From a virus, in the IMG/VR virus record IMGVR_UViG_3300032287_002319, positions 1 through 35,502 of that record: a DNA stretch of 35,502 bases, one strand, 5' to 3'. Both the position numbers and the translations under genes were made by a program. The notes beneath the pieces are model-generated. The model saw only the letters and a list, made by a program, of their open reading frames with translations. It had not been told where the DNA came from and searched no databases. Of the stretch, positions 7,917-17,345 are shown in pieces; the stretch's first letter is position 1, and every line of letters starts with the position of its first letter.

Positions 7917-10900
7917 TGCTAACGAACTTAAGTTCTTCAGTATTCTCTAATTCTGATTCAATAGGCATGGTTCCCGTTGTTTCTGCAGAGTGGAATCATA
8001 ATTTATTTAATCCACCATTTATTACTACCGCTAATACTGGCGTTTCACTTTCTACATCTTTTTCTACTTCTTCTAGCACCGTTTCTGATTCTAGCACTGT
8101 AGAAAAGAAAAACTTTACTACAAAGAAGTTTACAATGTCTGGTGGAAAAGGGTCTGTATCATATAGTGTAACTGCAGATGATGCAGAGGCATGCAAGATA
8201 GTTACTTACATTAAAACAGATAATGCAATACCTGTCATGGTTACAGCATATGCAAATGGTTCGGCTGGAGAGTTTGGATCAGAACAAGAAGAAGCAAGTG
8301 CTCTAGGTTGGACAAAAGTTGTTACTTACATTGGTGCCCCAGCCTCAGCAATATCTGGTATTTCTTCTTTTACATATACAATCAATGTTAATTCTTTAAG
8401 CGGTACCGATATTAATCCAGAAATATATTTTACAGTTCCACAATCATATAAAACATCTGCAACAGACTATAGATATGGTTCGCTATGGCCAACAGATAGC
8501 CCATTTACCTACTTTAGACCTGGAGAGTCTTATGTCCCTACGGGTAACACAAATTGTTCATTTCCATCTAACTATAGAAAAATTTCATCTTCAATAATTA
8601 ATGGATACACTGCTGCAAACTATTCTCCAGTAAGTTCAATTCTTCAGATGCCTTCATTTTTCTTTGCCTCCCCTCCAGTCCCAGGAATAAAGAGTGCACC
8701 ACCAACAGATATATCTCCGTACAAGTATTTTGTTTCTGGTCAGTATACAAAGAGCATTACTGGAATATATGAATCATCTATTTTAACAAACAAGATTGTG
8801 ATTAAGTTTAATACTTTAGTAACAATTCCTACAATTAATGTTATTGTAAACGGAACAACTATTACTGTTGACGGAAGCCAAAGTATTACTATTCCATCAA
8901 ACTCAGAAAGTTTTAATACAGGAGTGTTAACTTTGTACTGGACAGGATCTGCTTGGACAAAAACAAGATGGTCTGAAATGCCAAAGTTTACAAGCACGGG
9001 ATCAATAAGTAAAACAACTACTGTAAGCAAATTAACTATTACACAGATATCAGAAACAAAAAGATCTGCTTTTACTTCATACACTAATACAGATGCCCTT
9101 GCTGATTTTGCAAGAATGCAATTAGTTGAAGTATCTCCAAGACTTGAAGTTGATCTTTCAGAATTTGTACAGTCTTTATCCATAGATAAATCAATAGATT
9201 CTCAAAATAGCGCTCTTCCTATTTCTTCAATAAACTCTGATTCATGCAATATAACATTGTCTGCAATTCCTCTTTATAATAACAATGAGCCAGTAAGTAT
9301 ATTTTCTAGTCAAAGTGATCAAGCATCAACTGTATTATCAAACATATTAAGAAAAAATATTAAACTTTATGTAAACTTTAATGTATTTCAATATTCTCAA
9401 CTATCAACTTCCTCAACAACAGCAGCAAGTGCATACATCCCTGGAGGGGTATTTTATTCTGATACATGGGATGAAAATGACATAGACACAGTTTCTATTC
9501 AGTCCTTTGATATATCAAGATACCTTCAGGCAACACCAGCACCAGACTACGTTGCAAATCTAAAAAGCGTGTTTGAGATTGTAACAAATATTCTTGATAC
9601 TGCTGGGTTTACCGACTATGATTATGATTCCCTATACAATATCTGCAATAGCAAGGCTATGCCTATGGATGTATCTTATTTCTACTGTAACTCAAAAGAC
9701 TCTACAATTTTAGATACCCTTAATAAAATTTTTGTTGCTTATCAAATTGGTGCATATATTGATGAGTATGGAATTATGAAGTTTTTGAGTTTGCACGATA
9801 TTCTTTCTAGTAGTGGATCTTCATTAACCCTTGCAGATAAAGATATCAAGCAGGGCGGATTATCAGTTTCTAATAAAGCAAAACCAGGAAAAGTTTCTTT
9901 AAGATATCAAGTTCCTAAAGTAAAACAATCTCCATCTTTACAAAATGTGACCAACCCAACAATTAAAAATTCTCCATCATTTGTTTATACAACGTCAAAC
10001 GATGTTGTTTGGCAGCAGCAAAGTATAGACTCTGTTGGCTTTAATTATCTTAAAACTTCAATGGCTTTAGATAGTAATGTTATGGGTATAAATGTAAATG
10101 ATTTACAAAATATCTTTCATACTTTTAACCGTGATGCAAATGGCTATGCTTTTATTGAAAATGAAATTGTTTCATTTTTATACAAAGAATATACAATTGC
10201 AAAAGCAGATAATACTTCTGTTACTGTTTCAGTAAAAAATGATCTTGAACTTCAGTCTGAAATTAATAATTTTATTAAAAAGTATAGCGTTGGCCTTAAA
10301 ACTTCTAATGGGGATGTAAAACAAGACTATGATGTTATTATTACTCCAACAGGAAATATAACAAATGTTCAGCGTGGACTTTTTGGAACAGTTCCGTCTG
10401 CTCATTCAAGAGTGACTAATCTTGCAAGCAAAGCCCTGTCTGAAAAGGTTATGGCTCCAAACTACACAATTTCTTCTTCTTCTGGGTACAACTCAATAGT
10501 TGATGACTTTACCAGTGATCCAAGTTTGCCAAGCATATCAAAAATAAAAATTGCAAGCGCAGGAAACAATCGTGTATTAATCTATCCAACAAATGAGGTT
10601 GATAAAGGGTATCAAACATATTCTGTTAAATTTGATATGCCAGATCAAGATGTTTCTGCTGCGGGTTTATTTTTTAATATGACTAGTGCAACAAGTTCAG
10701 TTGGCACATATATGGTAGAACTTGTTAGATTTAGTTTGGTAGACCCAAAAACAACAAATCTATACTCTCCAGCAAAATATAAATACCTATTGTTTATCTT
10801 TGGTCCTGGAGCATCAACTAATTATTGGGCTGATGTTACGGGTCAATGTAACAGTATTGTTAACAATTTTCCAAAAATTATTAAAAAGAATGAAGCAACA

Positions 10901-12049
10901 ACTCCAACAACATATTCTTACGTAACAGATAATCCTTTTAATCTAAAGGTTGTTCACTATTTGTCAGATGGAACTGATGGAGAAAATGCAACAGTAGAAA
11001 CTTCAAAAAGAATACTTTCTGTATTTTTAAATAATATAGAAATTACTGGATGGAACGAACAAAAAACAGATGACTATAATGCAACCACAAACCCAGGAGG
11101 TTCTGGTTGGAAAGCAACAGAAGTCAACAAAAAAACTGGAATGAGACAAAAGCCATACTTTACAGACAACATTGTTTCGGGTAGAAAATTTGGATTTTAC
11201 GCAACTACAAATCCAGCAGTAATTAATGCAATCCATCCAGCATTTAGTTATTCAGTAGAGAATGCAGTAACCGCCCCAGCATCACTTAGAGAAATACATG
11301 CAACTCAAAAACCACTAAAAGAAAGAAGCGTTAGTTACTTCTATCAAGACAGAGAATTTTTAAATGGATTAATTCAGGGTCAACCTTTATATGGAAACTC
11401 TAGAACATACGTTATGCAGACAACTCCAGAAATCTCTGGCATTAATTATTATGATATTCAATATACAACGCCTGCAGCAGTTTCTGTTGATGTTTTGCCA
11501 GTAGAATATATGTGGTATTACTTCCCAGGTAATGAGCAGGGAGACCAAAGAAACTACCAGAAAAAACTAGTTGATGAGTATTCGCTTTCATACTCAACTC
11601 CAATTAATACAGGTTTTAGAGCAAAGATGGCTATTGCCAATAACTCTTCAAACCTTGTGTTCCTTCATAAAGAAGCAGATGACCTTGATCAGTTTACAAT
11701 CAATCTTAATCTATGGACTCATGAAATTGTTGCTCCATCAGACCCAGAAATTTTGGAGGCAGTCATTGATCCATCCAACATGTCAGAGGTAGCACAACTA
11801 GACTCTGAGTGGATACAGTCAAAGCAAGCAGCACAAAGAATGCTTAAGGTTATTGCTATGGGTATTGAAGGTTTTTCAAAAACGGTATCGCTAAACATAT
11901 TTGGTAATCCATTAATCCAAGTAGGAGATGTAGTAACACTTACATACGCACTTAATGGAATTTCTAGCCAAAGATATGTTGTAGTTTCTGTTAATCATAC
12001 ATTTGAGCAGGGACTTAATACCAAGCTAACACTTAACAGGATCTACTAG
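7916..12049 (+). CDS. Large tail hub / Tal-like minor tail protein
   Basis: This 1377-residue protein probably forms the tail tip hub through which DNA passes. The N-terminal 450 residues are Ser/Thr-rich beta structure. The middle (near residues 810-840) carries RGLFGT followed by a conserved AH, a motif seen in tail-tip proteins. The last 55 residues contain SLNIFGNPLIQVGDVVTLTY, then RYVVVSVNHTFEQGLNTKLTL, which is the beta-rich end typical of hub and late-control D-like proteins. The protein follows the Dit-position gene with a one-base overlap, the usual Dit-Tal order. No peptidase or lysozyme motif was recognised. The fibre block starts 35 nt downstream under a new promoter. Exact homology to a named hub family is not established here. 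Confidence 0.65.
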   Translation: MLTNLSSSVFSNSDSIGMVPVVSAEWNHNLFNPPFITTANTGVSLSTSFSTSSSTVSDSSTVEKKNFTTKKFTMSGGKGSVSYSVTADDAEACKIVTYIKTDNAIPVMVTAYANGSAGEFGSEQEEASALGWTKVVTYIGAPASAISGISSFTYTINVNSLSGTDINPEIYFTVPQSYKTSATDYRYGSLWPTDSPFTYFRPGESYVPTGNTNCSFPSNYRKISSSIINGYTAANYSPVSSILQMPSFFFASPPVPGIKSAPPTDISPYKYFVSGQYTKSITGIYESSILTNKIVIKFNTLVTIPTINVIVNGTTITVDGSQSITIPSNSESFNTGVLTLYWTGSAWTKTRWSEMPKFTSTGSISKTTTVSKLTITQISETKRSAFTSYTNTDALADFARMQLVEVSPRLEVDLSEFVQSLSIDKSIDSQNSALPISSINSDSCNITLSAIPLYNNNEPVSIFSSQSDQASTVLSNILRKNIKLYVNFNVFQYSQLSTSSTTAASAYIPGGVFYSDTWDENDIDTVSIQSFDISRYLQATPAPDYVANLKSVFEIVTNILDTAGFTDYDYDSLYNICNSKAMPMDVSYFYCNSKDSTILDTLNKIFVAYQIGAYIDEYGIMKFLSLHDILSSSGSSLTLADKDIKQGGLSVSNKAKPGKVSLRYQVPKVKQSPSLQNVTNPTIKNSPSFVYTTSNDVVWQQQSIDSVGFNYLKTSMALDSNVMGINVNDLQNIFHTFNRDANGYAFIENEIVSFLYKEYTIAKADNTSVTVSVKNDLELQSEINNFIKKYSVGLKTSNGDVKQDYDVIITPTGNITNVQRGLFGTVPSAHSRVTNLASKALSEKVMAPNYTISSSSGYNSIVDDFTSDPSLPSISKIKIASAGNNRVLIYPTNEVDKGYQTYSVKFDMPDQDVSAAGLFFNMTSATSSVGTYMVELVRFSLVDPKTTNLYSPAKYKYLLFIFGPGASTNYWADVTGQCNSIVNNFPKIIKKNEATTPTTYSYVTDNPFNLKVVHYLSDGTDGENATVETSKRILSVFLNNIEITGWNEQKTDDYNATTNPGGSGWKATEVNKKTGMRQKPYFTDNIVSGRKFGFYATTNPAVINAIHPAFSYSVENAVTAPASLREIHATQKPLKERSVSYFYQDREFLNGLIQGQPLYGNSRTYVMQTTPEISGINYYDIQYTTPAAVSVDVLPVEYMWYYFPGNEQGDQRNYQKKLVDEYSLSYSTPINTGFRAKMAIANNSSNLVFLHKEADDLDQFTINLNLWTHEIVAPSDPEILEAVIDPSNMSEVAQLDSEWIQSKQAAQRMLKVIAMGIEGFSKTVSLNIFGNPLIQVGDVVTLTYALNGISSQRYVVVSVNHTFEQGLNTKLTLNRIY

Positions 12050-12055
12050 GCCCTG

Positions 12056-12064
12056 TGGTATAAT
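12056..12064 (+). promoter_or_regulatory. Putative extended -10 promoter of the fibre block
   Basis: TGG-TATAAT lies in the 35-nt gap after the hub gene, 20 nt before the next ATG and upstream of a TAGGAG ribosome site. No -35 element is apparent. Confidence 0.55.
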
Positions 12065-12084
12065 TGATAAAATAGGAGAATAGA

Positions 12085-12606
12085 ATGCCATACGTAAAAA
12101 TATCAGATCCAAACATTATTGACCTTGCTGCTTGGCATCAACTTATTAATGTTGTTAACCAGCACAGCGATAGCATTAACTCCATAACCAATAATTTTGG
12201 TACCACTGGAACTGGCTCTATTGACTGGAATGCAGACAATGCATATGCTGCCCATGAGTTTACCTCTGGAAGCGAAAAAATTGTTTACGGAAGAATAAAG
12301 ATTAATACCGCTGATGCCTCAAGTAATACTGGAGATCAGATATTCTACGGCGATGTTGACTTTGGAGATAATGTTTCTGGTGCAACAACATTTAGTGCAA
12401 AGCCAATTGTTGTTGGAACAATCCAATTTGGTCATGCTAGTTTTTCTGCTTTAGGTACTACAAATCATAACATTATTTTAAATATTTTTAATGTTACAAA
12501 AGACACATTTAGTTACAGAGTTACTAGAGCAACTAGTTCTGGAGCAAGTCCAGTACCTTTGACTGGATACTTTTATTTAAATTGGCAAGCAATAGGTCCA
12601 AAATAA
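12085..12606 (+). CDS. Small tail fibre / receptor-binding-like protein
   Basis: This 173-residue protein has a short helical N-terminus (residues 12-37, WHQLINVVNQHSDSINSI) of the kind that trimerises fibres, then a beta-rich C-terminal domain ending in YFYLNWQAIGPK. The sequence around residues 105-173 (KPIVVGTIQFGH, then NIFNVTKDTFSYRV, then the WQAIG end) resembles small carbohydrate-binding or H-type-lectin-like domains on phage fibres. That is an inference by pattern, not a proven homology. It lies between the hub gene and two larger fibre genes and has its own promoter. An accessory virion protein that binds the host surface is the most likely role. Confidence 0.5.
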   Translation: MPYVKISDPNIIDLAAWHQLINVVNQHSDSINSITNNFGTTGTGSIDWNADNAYAAHEFTSGSEKIVYGRIKINTADASSNTGDQIFYGDVDFGDNVSGATTFSAKPIVVGTIQFGHASFSALGTTNHNIILNIFNVTKDTFSYRVTRATSSGASPVPLTGYFYLNWQAIGPK

Positions 12607-12619
12607 TTAAGGGGCTACT

Positions 12620-14974
12620 ATGAAATCAAAATATCAAAGTAGCAAGTCTGTTGCAAAAAATCCAACAGTTCCAATTAGTGCAGATGATCCAAGAGTTGCA
12701 TGGAACAAAATTTCACAAACAAAATCACGCCAAGGTGCTGAAGTTGATATTGTTGGATTAAACGGAAAGTCTTTAGTTTCTGGAGGAACTTCAGCAAACA
12801 ATGCAAGCGGTGCTACATCTACCGCACAACCATCAGGAACAAAAGCAAAAGGATATGCTCCTCCAAGTAATGGAAGAAAAGGCATTGACCTTGATTCAGA
12901 CTCAATTACTCCCACTCCAGTAACTAATGTTGCTGCAGAATGGGATGGAGAAGACCTTATTGTTACTTTTGATTGGGATTATAGTAATGACTTAAACCTA
13001 CTAGTTTCTCATTTTATTTTAGAATTAACTGTTGATGGAATTGCAAAAAGAACACCACTAACATCTTTTGTACCAAATACATCAAGTACGGCTCAAACTG
13101 TTACAGTTACAAAAGCAATTAATACTGCAACTTTTGGTGTATTTAGAACTAATATTTCTGCAATATGTGTAATCACAATTGATCCATTTTATAACGAGAG
13201 TAGCAGTGTTTGCGTCACTAGTATCCCCGAATATGTTTTAGACCTACCAACACCAACAATTACTGTTACAGCCATTAGTAGTGGATACAGCGTTGCATAT
13301 ACTACCCCAACAGAAGATGTTTATGATGCAATTGAGGTTGTTGAGTATGAGTCAACTGCTTCTACAGCACCAACTGGTGTAACTTATATAAGGTCATATT
13401 TTGGTGTAGTAAATCCAGCAAATGTGATCACACAAAATTTTAATGCTAGATGGGTAAAGGCAAGATTCACATCAGACAGCGGAGTTACAACCCCATTTTC
13501 AACAGCATATAAAATAACTCCAACAAGCCCAGTTTCAGTAGATACAGAAGGACCTGCAAACGTAGCAACAGTTACAACAACGGGAGGCTTAGATACCACG
13601 GGAACAATTGGCTTTAATGGTTATGCAGATATTTCTTGGGCTTCCGTTACAACTGGCGGTATTCGTGGATACAGAATAAGATATAGACCAGTAACAACTC
13701 CAGCGTCATCCTACTCTTATGCTGACTCACCAGGGGTTGGAACTACTTATAGACTGTCTGGTTTGGGCGCTGGACTAACATATCAAATTGCAGTTGCTAC
13801 ATATGACGAATTTAACAATACTTCTACTTCTTATATTGCTGGATCAAATGTTTCAATTAGTGGAACACCTTTTATAGGAACAAACGTTTCAACAACAGGA
13901 TTTTTTCAAGCAGGAGTAACTGGAACCGATACTGGAACATTTAAATTTGGATACGGAGTAGATACTGGTAAAAGAGGTTTAGTATTTAACGCAAATAACT
14001 ATTGGTATATAGACTCAGCACAATCAGCATCATTGAAGGTTGGTGGAAGTGCGACAAACTATATTTCTTGGGATGGATCTACATTTGCAATTGATGGAGA
14101 TATAACTGCCAGAAGTGGATCTTTTACTGGAAATGTTTTACTGAATGGTGGATCACTTTATGCTCCAGGGGCTGGAGGTTCAGCAGGCAGTGGTATAAGA
14201 ACAATATTCAATTCATCTGGAGTAGCAGCATATAATGCTTCTGGTGGATATGCATTAATGCTAACGACACCTTTAGCGGATGGATCAGTATTTTCTACTA
14301 CTGCAGCAAATATTGGTGGGTGGAAGGTAAGTTCATCTAGTATTGAAAAAACTTCAGGAGATGCAAATATTGGCTTAGACTCAGCAAACGGCTACATCTA
14401 TGTATCAAATAGCAATGTTGCTGGCAATAAAGCAGGTATTAATAGCCCTAGTACTATTGACGATGTAGTATTTTGGGCAGGATCATCAGCAACACTTAAT
14501 AGTTCAACAAATCCATTTAGAGTCACTCTTGCTGGAAAACTGTATGCATCAGATGCCGAGATAACTGGAAAAATAAAAGCAGAAACTGGGTACATTGGAA
14601 CACTGGCAGATGGATGGGAAATTAACGCATATGGAATTACCGCTGTACGTAATGGAAGAATTAGAATTGGTAACTATGACATAAAGAGTATTGCTGGTAC
14701 TGATTTTTCAATTTATGATCATCAAAATTCACAAACTATCTTAACAACTGATACGGTAGCAACAATTCCTAGAATTTATTTAGGCCAAAATGGTCGTCAA
14801 GTTGAAGTTGCAAAGAACGCAGAAATATCTGGATCATATAGTGGAAGTGATCAGGATTATCGTTCGGGTGGACTTAGAAATATGTTTACTATTACACAAA
14901 GCGAATATGCTTCATATGTATTTTCACAAGCACCAACTGGGTCAGTGCTTCTTGTCTATGACCCATCTAGTTAG
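12620..14974 (+). CDS. Tail fibre protein with FN3-like domains
   Basis: This 784-residue virion protein probably extends from the tail tip. Residues 1-95 are a low-complexity linker rich in Ser, Asn and Ala. Three beta-sandwich domains of FN3 type follow, near residues 100-205, 210-300 and 307-412; the last contains the classic GYRIRYRP strand and the SGLGAGLTYQIAVATYD strand. From about residue 428 the sequence changes to repeated short strands such as FKFGYGVDTGKRGLVF, DGDITARSGSFTGNVLL and DAEITGKIKAETGYIGTL, a pattern of fibrous trimers seen in the C-terminal parts of gpJ-like central fibres. It ends TGSVLLVYDPSS. An AAGGGG ribosome site precedes the ATG. The next fibre gene begins 8 nt later. 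Confidence 0.72.
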   Translation: MKSKYQSSKSVAKNPTVPISADDPRVAWNKISQTKSRQGAEVDIVGLNGKSLVSGGTSANNASGATSTAQPSGTKAKGYAPPSNGRKGIDLDSDSITPTPVTNVAAEWDGEDLIVTFDWDYSNDLNLLVSHFILELTVDGIAKRTPLTSFVPNTSSTAQTVTVTKAINTATFGVFRTNISAICVITIDPFYNESSSVCVTSIPEYVLDLPTPTITVTAISSGYSVAYTTPTEDVYDAIEVVEYESTASTAPTGVTYIRSYFGVVNPANVITQNFNARWVKARFTSDSGVTTPFSTAYKITPTSPVSVDTEGPANVATVTTTGGLDTTGTIGFNGYADISWASVTTGGIRGYRIRYRPVTTPASSYSYADSPGVGTTYRLSGLGAGLTYQIAVATYDEFNNTSTSYIAGSNVSISGTPFIGTNVSTTGFFQAGVTGTDTGTFKFGYGVDTGKRGLVFNANNYWYIDSAQSASLKVGGSATNYISWDGSTFAIDGDITARSGSFTGNVLLNGGSLYAPGAGGSAGSGIRTIFNSSGVAAYNASGGYALMLTTPLADGSVFSTTAANIGGWKVSSSSIEKTSGDANIGLDSANGYIYVSNSNVAGNKAGINSPSTIDDVVFWAGSSATLNSSTNPFRVTLAGKLYASDAEITGKIKAETGYIGTLADGWEINAYGITAVRNGRIRIGNYDIKSIAGTDFSIYDHQNSQTILTTDTVATIPRIYLGQNGRQVEVAKNAEISGSYSGSDQDYRSGGLRNMFTITQSEYASYVFSQAPTGSVLLVYDPSS

Positions 14975-14982
14975 TAGGCCAA

Positions 14983-16833
14983 ATGTCTATCAAACTAAGA
15001 ACATCTGGTGGATGGAAAAACCTTGCTTCTGTCAAACTAAGAACTAGTGGTGGGTGGAAAAATGTTACACAAGCATTTTTAAGAACTGCTAATGGGTGGA
15101 AGTCATTGTTTTCATCTTCTATTACTCCAACCATAGAAAATGAAGTTTTAATATCTCAGTCTACAAATTCAACAACTAAACTAATTACACTTACTGGAAC
15201 AAACTACCATTGGTTTAATTCAACTGGACTAACATATCAATTTAAATATTCTACAGATGGATCATCTTTTTATGATTTAACCAGTTCAACGACTATAACT
15301 AATCCAAGTATTGGAAGCAGTAATACAAAAACTTACCAATTATTAACTTCAGATGTAATAGCAAATTTTGACAACACATATATGTTTATAGTAACAGCAA
15401 CAAATTCAACTTATGGAACTAATGCATCATCTACAGATTCTTTGGTTATTTCTGGAATTAGGGATATAGCAGGTTTAACTAATGATTCTCAAAGCGATAC
15501 ATCTTTAGGTTTTTCTTGGGGAGGAGGAACTTATGCAAATGCATTTATATACCAATATCAAACATATACTGGTGGAGTAGAGGGATCTTGGTCATCTCAA
15601 TCCGTTACACAAAATTATTTTGTGACTATAAACGGTCTTTCTGCAGGAACAACATATAGGATACGTGTAAAGGGAATAAGTGGTACAACGACTGCAAATC
15701 CAGGGTATTCTGGTAATTGGGCATATCAAACAAATGGAACAACAGTATCAGCACCAACAAATACTAGTACCCCTACAATTGCTAGAAATGCAACAACCAA
15801 TTATATTTATTCGGTAACAAGCAATGGAGGGTGGACAGGATCTCCAACCTCTTATAACTATCAGTGGTATTATTACAGATCTTTGCCATATCCCCCAAAC
15901 AATGAATATACATTAATTAGTGGTGCAACTAGTAGTAGTTATACAACAAATGCATCATATATTGGCTATGACATATATTGTGCAGTTTCAGCAGTAAACG
16001 CAGGCGGAACAAGTTCTGCTGTAAATTCAAATTTTATTACTATAACTGAAAAACTTTCGGCTCCTTCAGGAGGAAGCGTAACTTTGTCCCCCTCTGGAAC
16101 ACAGAATGCTGGAACTACTTTGACAGCATCAACTTCGGGATGGAGTGGTTCTCCAACATCATATAGCATTGGTATTTATGCATCTACTTCAAATCCTCCA
16201 AGTCCAGGTGCCATTGGAACTGTGTTAAAAACAAGTTCTGCCTCAAGTTCTGTTTCATATACAATAACAGCTTCGGATGCAACATCTCCACCTTACTACT
16301 TTAAAGCATTTGCTACTGCTTCAAATGATGTTGGAACATCAAGTCAGGTTGAATCAAATGTTGTGCTTTCCCAAATTGGTGTCCCAAATAGCGGTTCAGT
16401 AAGTTTAACTGGTTCAGGTGTTTCAGGAACTTCACTGACAGCAACTACAACTGGATGGTCTGGATCGCCTACAACATATAGTGTTGCTATTTATGCAGGA
16501 ACAACTGCTGGAAATTATAATGTTTTAAAGGCAATAAATAGCCCAACAAGTTCTAATACTGTTTCTTATACTGTTACAACAGTAGATGCAAGTCCACCGC
16601 CATATATTTTTATTGCATATGCCACTGCCACTAATGGTTCTGGAACATCTTCTCAGGTGTCTTCTAATACTATTACTTCTTCTCTTGCAGTAGCCCCTCC
16701 ATACTTTGTGACTCCACCTTACTTCTTTGGTCCACCTTACTTTGTGATTCCACCTTACTTTGTGACCCCTCCATACTTTGTGACTCCACCTTACTTTGTG
16801 CTCCCACCTTACTTTACAGATCCAAGAAAGTAA
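14983..16833 (+). CDS. Minor tail / fibre protein with Ig-like repeats and a PPYF array
   Basis: This 616-residue protein is probably displayed on the virion. It has three repeat layers. Residues 3-44 hold three 14-residue units of the form KLRTSGGWKN. Residues about 50-250 form two beta-sandwich domains, the second FN3-like (TTYRIRVKGISG). Residues about 255-571 hold three Ig-like repeats of about 95-100 residues, each with a GW-(S/T)-GSPTSY signature. Residues 572-613 are seven hexapeptides based on PPYFVT, followed by PRK. There is no signal peptide, as expected for a virion component. The ribosome site is weak and the gene follows the previous one by 8 nt, so translation may be coupled. 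Aromatic and proline content suggests ligand binding or packing, but the receptor is unknown. Confidence 0.65.
   Translation: MSIKLRTSGGWKNLASVKLRTSGGWKNVTQAFLRTANGWKSLFSSSITPTIENEVLISQSTNSTTKLITLTGTNYHWFNSTGLTYQFKYSTDGSSFYDLTSSTTITNPSIGSSNTKTYQLLTSDVIANFDNTYMFIVTATNSTYGTNASSTDSLVISGIRDIAGLTNDSQSDTSLGFSWGGGTYANAFIYQYQTYTGGVEGSWSSQSVTQNYFVTINGLSAGTTYRIRVKGISGTTTANPGYSGNWAYQTNGTTVSAPTNTSTPTIARNATTNYIYSVTSNGGWTGSPTSYNYQWYYYRSLPYPPNNEYTLISGATSSSYTTNASYIGYDIYCAVSAVNAGGTSSAVNSNFITITEKLSAPSGGSVTLSPSGTQNAGTTLTASTSGWSGSPTSYSIGIYASTSNPPSPGAIGTVLKTSSASSSVSYTITASDATSPPYYFKAFATASNDVGTSSQVESNVVLSQIGVPNSGSVSLTGSGVSGTSLTATTTGWSGSPTTYSVAIYAGTTAGNYNVLKAINSPTSSNTVSYTVTTVDASPPPYIFIAYATATNGSGTSSQVSSNTITSSLAVAPPYFVTPPYFFGPPYFVIPPYFVTPPYFVTPPYFVLPPYFTDPRK
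14989..15114 (+). repeat. Three 42-nt tandem units encoding KLRTSGGWKN-type repeats
   Basis: Three in-frame 14-residue units (IKLRTSGGWKNLAS, VKLRTSGGWKNVTQ, AFLRTANGWKSLFS) start at residue 3 of the fibre protein. The LRT and GWK cores are invariant. Units 1 and 2 are nearly identical and unit 3 is diverged. Confidence 0.9.
16696..16821 (+). repeat. Seven 18-nt tandem units encoding PPYF hexapeptides
   Basis: Seven consecutive 18-nt units encode PPYFVT, PPYFFG, PPYFVI, PPYFVT, PPYFVT, PPYFVL and PPYFTD. The PPYF core is invariant and the last two positions vary. The array ends four codons before the end of the reading frame (PRK and stop). Confidence 0.97.
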
Positions 16834-16847
16834 GATAAGCATTGCTA

Positions 16848-16856
16848 TGATATAAT
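16848..16856 (+). promoter_or_regulatory. Putative extended -10 promoter after the fibre block
   Basis: TGA-TATAAT lies 15 nt after the fibre stop codon and 30 nt before the next ATG. No -35 element is apparent. The ribosome site GAGGGT at 16874-16879 follows. Confidence 0.55.
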
Positions 16857-16886
16857 ATATAAAGCAGAGTTAATGAGGGTAAAAAA

Positions 16887-17090
16887 ATGAAAGATGACAG
16901 CGTAAAGCCGTGGGATATTTTAAATCCCGATACTCATTATGCTGCAAAAGAAGTTTCTGAACAAAGATATAACATATGCAAATCTTGTCCAGAGTTTATT
17001 GATTTTAGTAAACAATGTAAAAAATGTGGTTGTTTTATGATAATAAAAACTAAACTACAAAAAGCACAATGTCCTATAGGTAAATGGTAA
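16887..17090 (+). CDS. Small Cys-rich putative zinc-binding protein
   Basis: This 67-residue protein has six cysteines arranged CKSC (31, 34), CKKCGC (44, 47, 49) and C62 in a terminal CPIGKW. The spacing suggests one compact zinc site or a treble-clef-like knuckle. It has no signal peptide and should be cytoplasmic. Short proteins with the same CxxC-CGC-CPxGKW layout recur in tailed phages, but I know no function. It is transcribed from its own promoter and is followed directly by another promoter, so it may be independently regulated. A regulatory or virion-assembly role are both possible. Confidence 0.75.
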   Translation: MKDDSVKPWDILNPDTHYAAKEVSEQRYNICKSCPEFIDFSKQCKKCGCFMIIKTKLQKAQCPIGKW

Positions 17091-17092
17091 TG

Positions 17093-17101
17093 TGCTATAA
17101 T
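17093..17101 (+). promoter_or_regulatory. Putative extended -10 promoter of the small coiled-coil genes
   Basis: TGC-TATAAT starts just after the stop codon of the Cys-rich gene and ends 15 nt before the next ATG, with a GAGGAGG ribosome site between them. The predicted 5' leader is therefore very short. Confidence 0.55.
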
Positions 17102-17116
17102 TAATGAGGAGGAATT

Positions 17117-17335
17117 ATGACATACGAACTGACCAATGCAGAAAAGATCTTAATCATAGATCAACATTTAAAGAATTTAGAATATAATAGATATAATCTT
17201 CAGGTTAGTATTCTAGAGTTAACATCTGAAACTAATCCAAAACAGGAGTCTATCACGGATATTCAGGCACAGATTGATTCTATAGTAGCACAGCAAACTG
17301 CATTAAGTGCAGAAATTGCATCTTTAACTGAATAA
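17117..17335 (+). CDS. Small coiled-coil protein, unknown function
   Basis: This 72-residue protein is almost entirely helical with heptad-like spacing of Leu and Ile, for example EKILIIDQHLKNLEYNRYNL and a second helix DIQAQIDSIVAQQTALSAEI. A short turn (SETNPKQES) separates the two helices, so it could fold as an antiparallel hairpin. No signal peptide, membrane segment or Cys is seen. GAGGAGG lies 5 nt before the ATG. It is followed 10 nt later by another coiled-coil gene, and the two may act together. I do not recognise the family. Confidence 0.7.
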   Translation: MTYELTNAEKILIIDQHLKNLEYNRYNLQVSILELTSETNPKQESITDIQAQIDSIVAQQTALSAEIASLTE

Positions 17336-17345
17336 GGGGAAAATA

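Noticed and set aside
8740-9183. Minus-strand 147-residue frame
   Set aside because: It lies entirely inside the hub gene, lacks a ribosome site and has no family features; it appears to be chance.
16696-16821. Repeats resembling a CRISPR array
   Set aside because: Units are 18 nt with no spacers, stay in one reading frame and encode PPYF hexapeptides.
16525-16842. Minus-strand 105-residue frame rich in Trp and Arg
   Set aside because: It is antisense to the PPYF array and Ig repeats; its repetitive VRW pattern is created by the 18-nt unit on the + strand.
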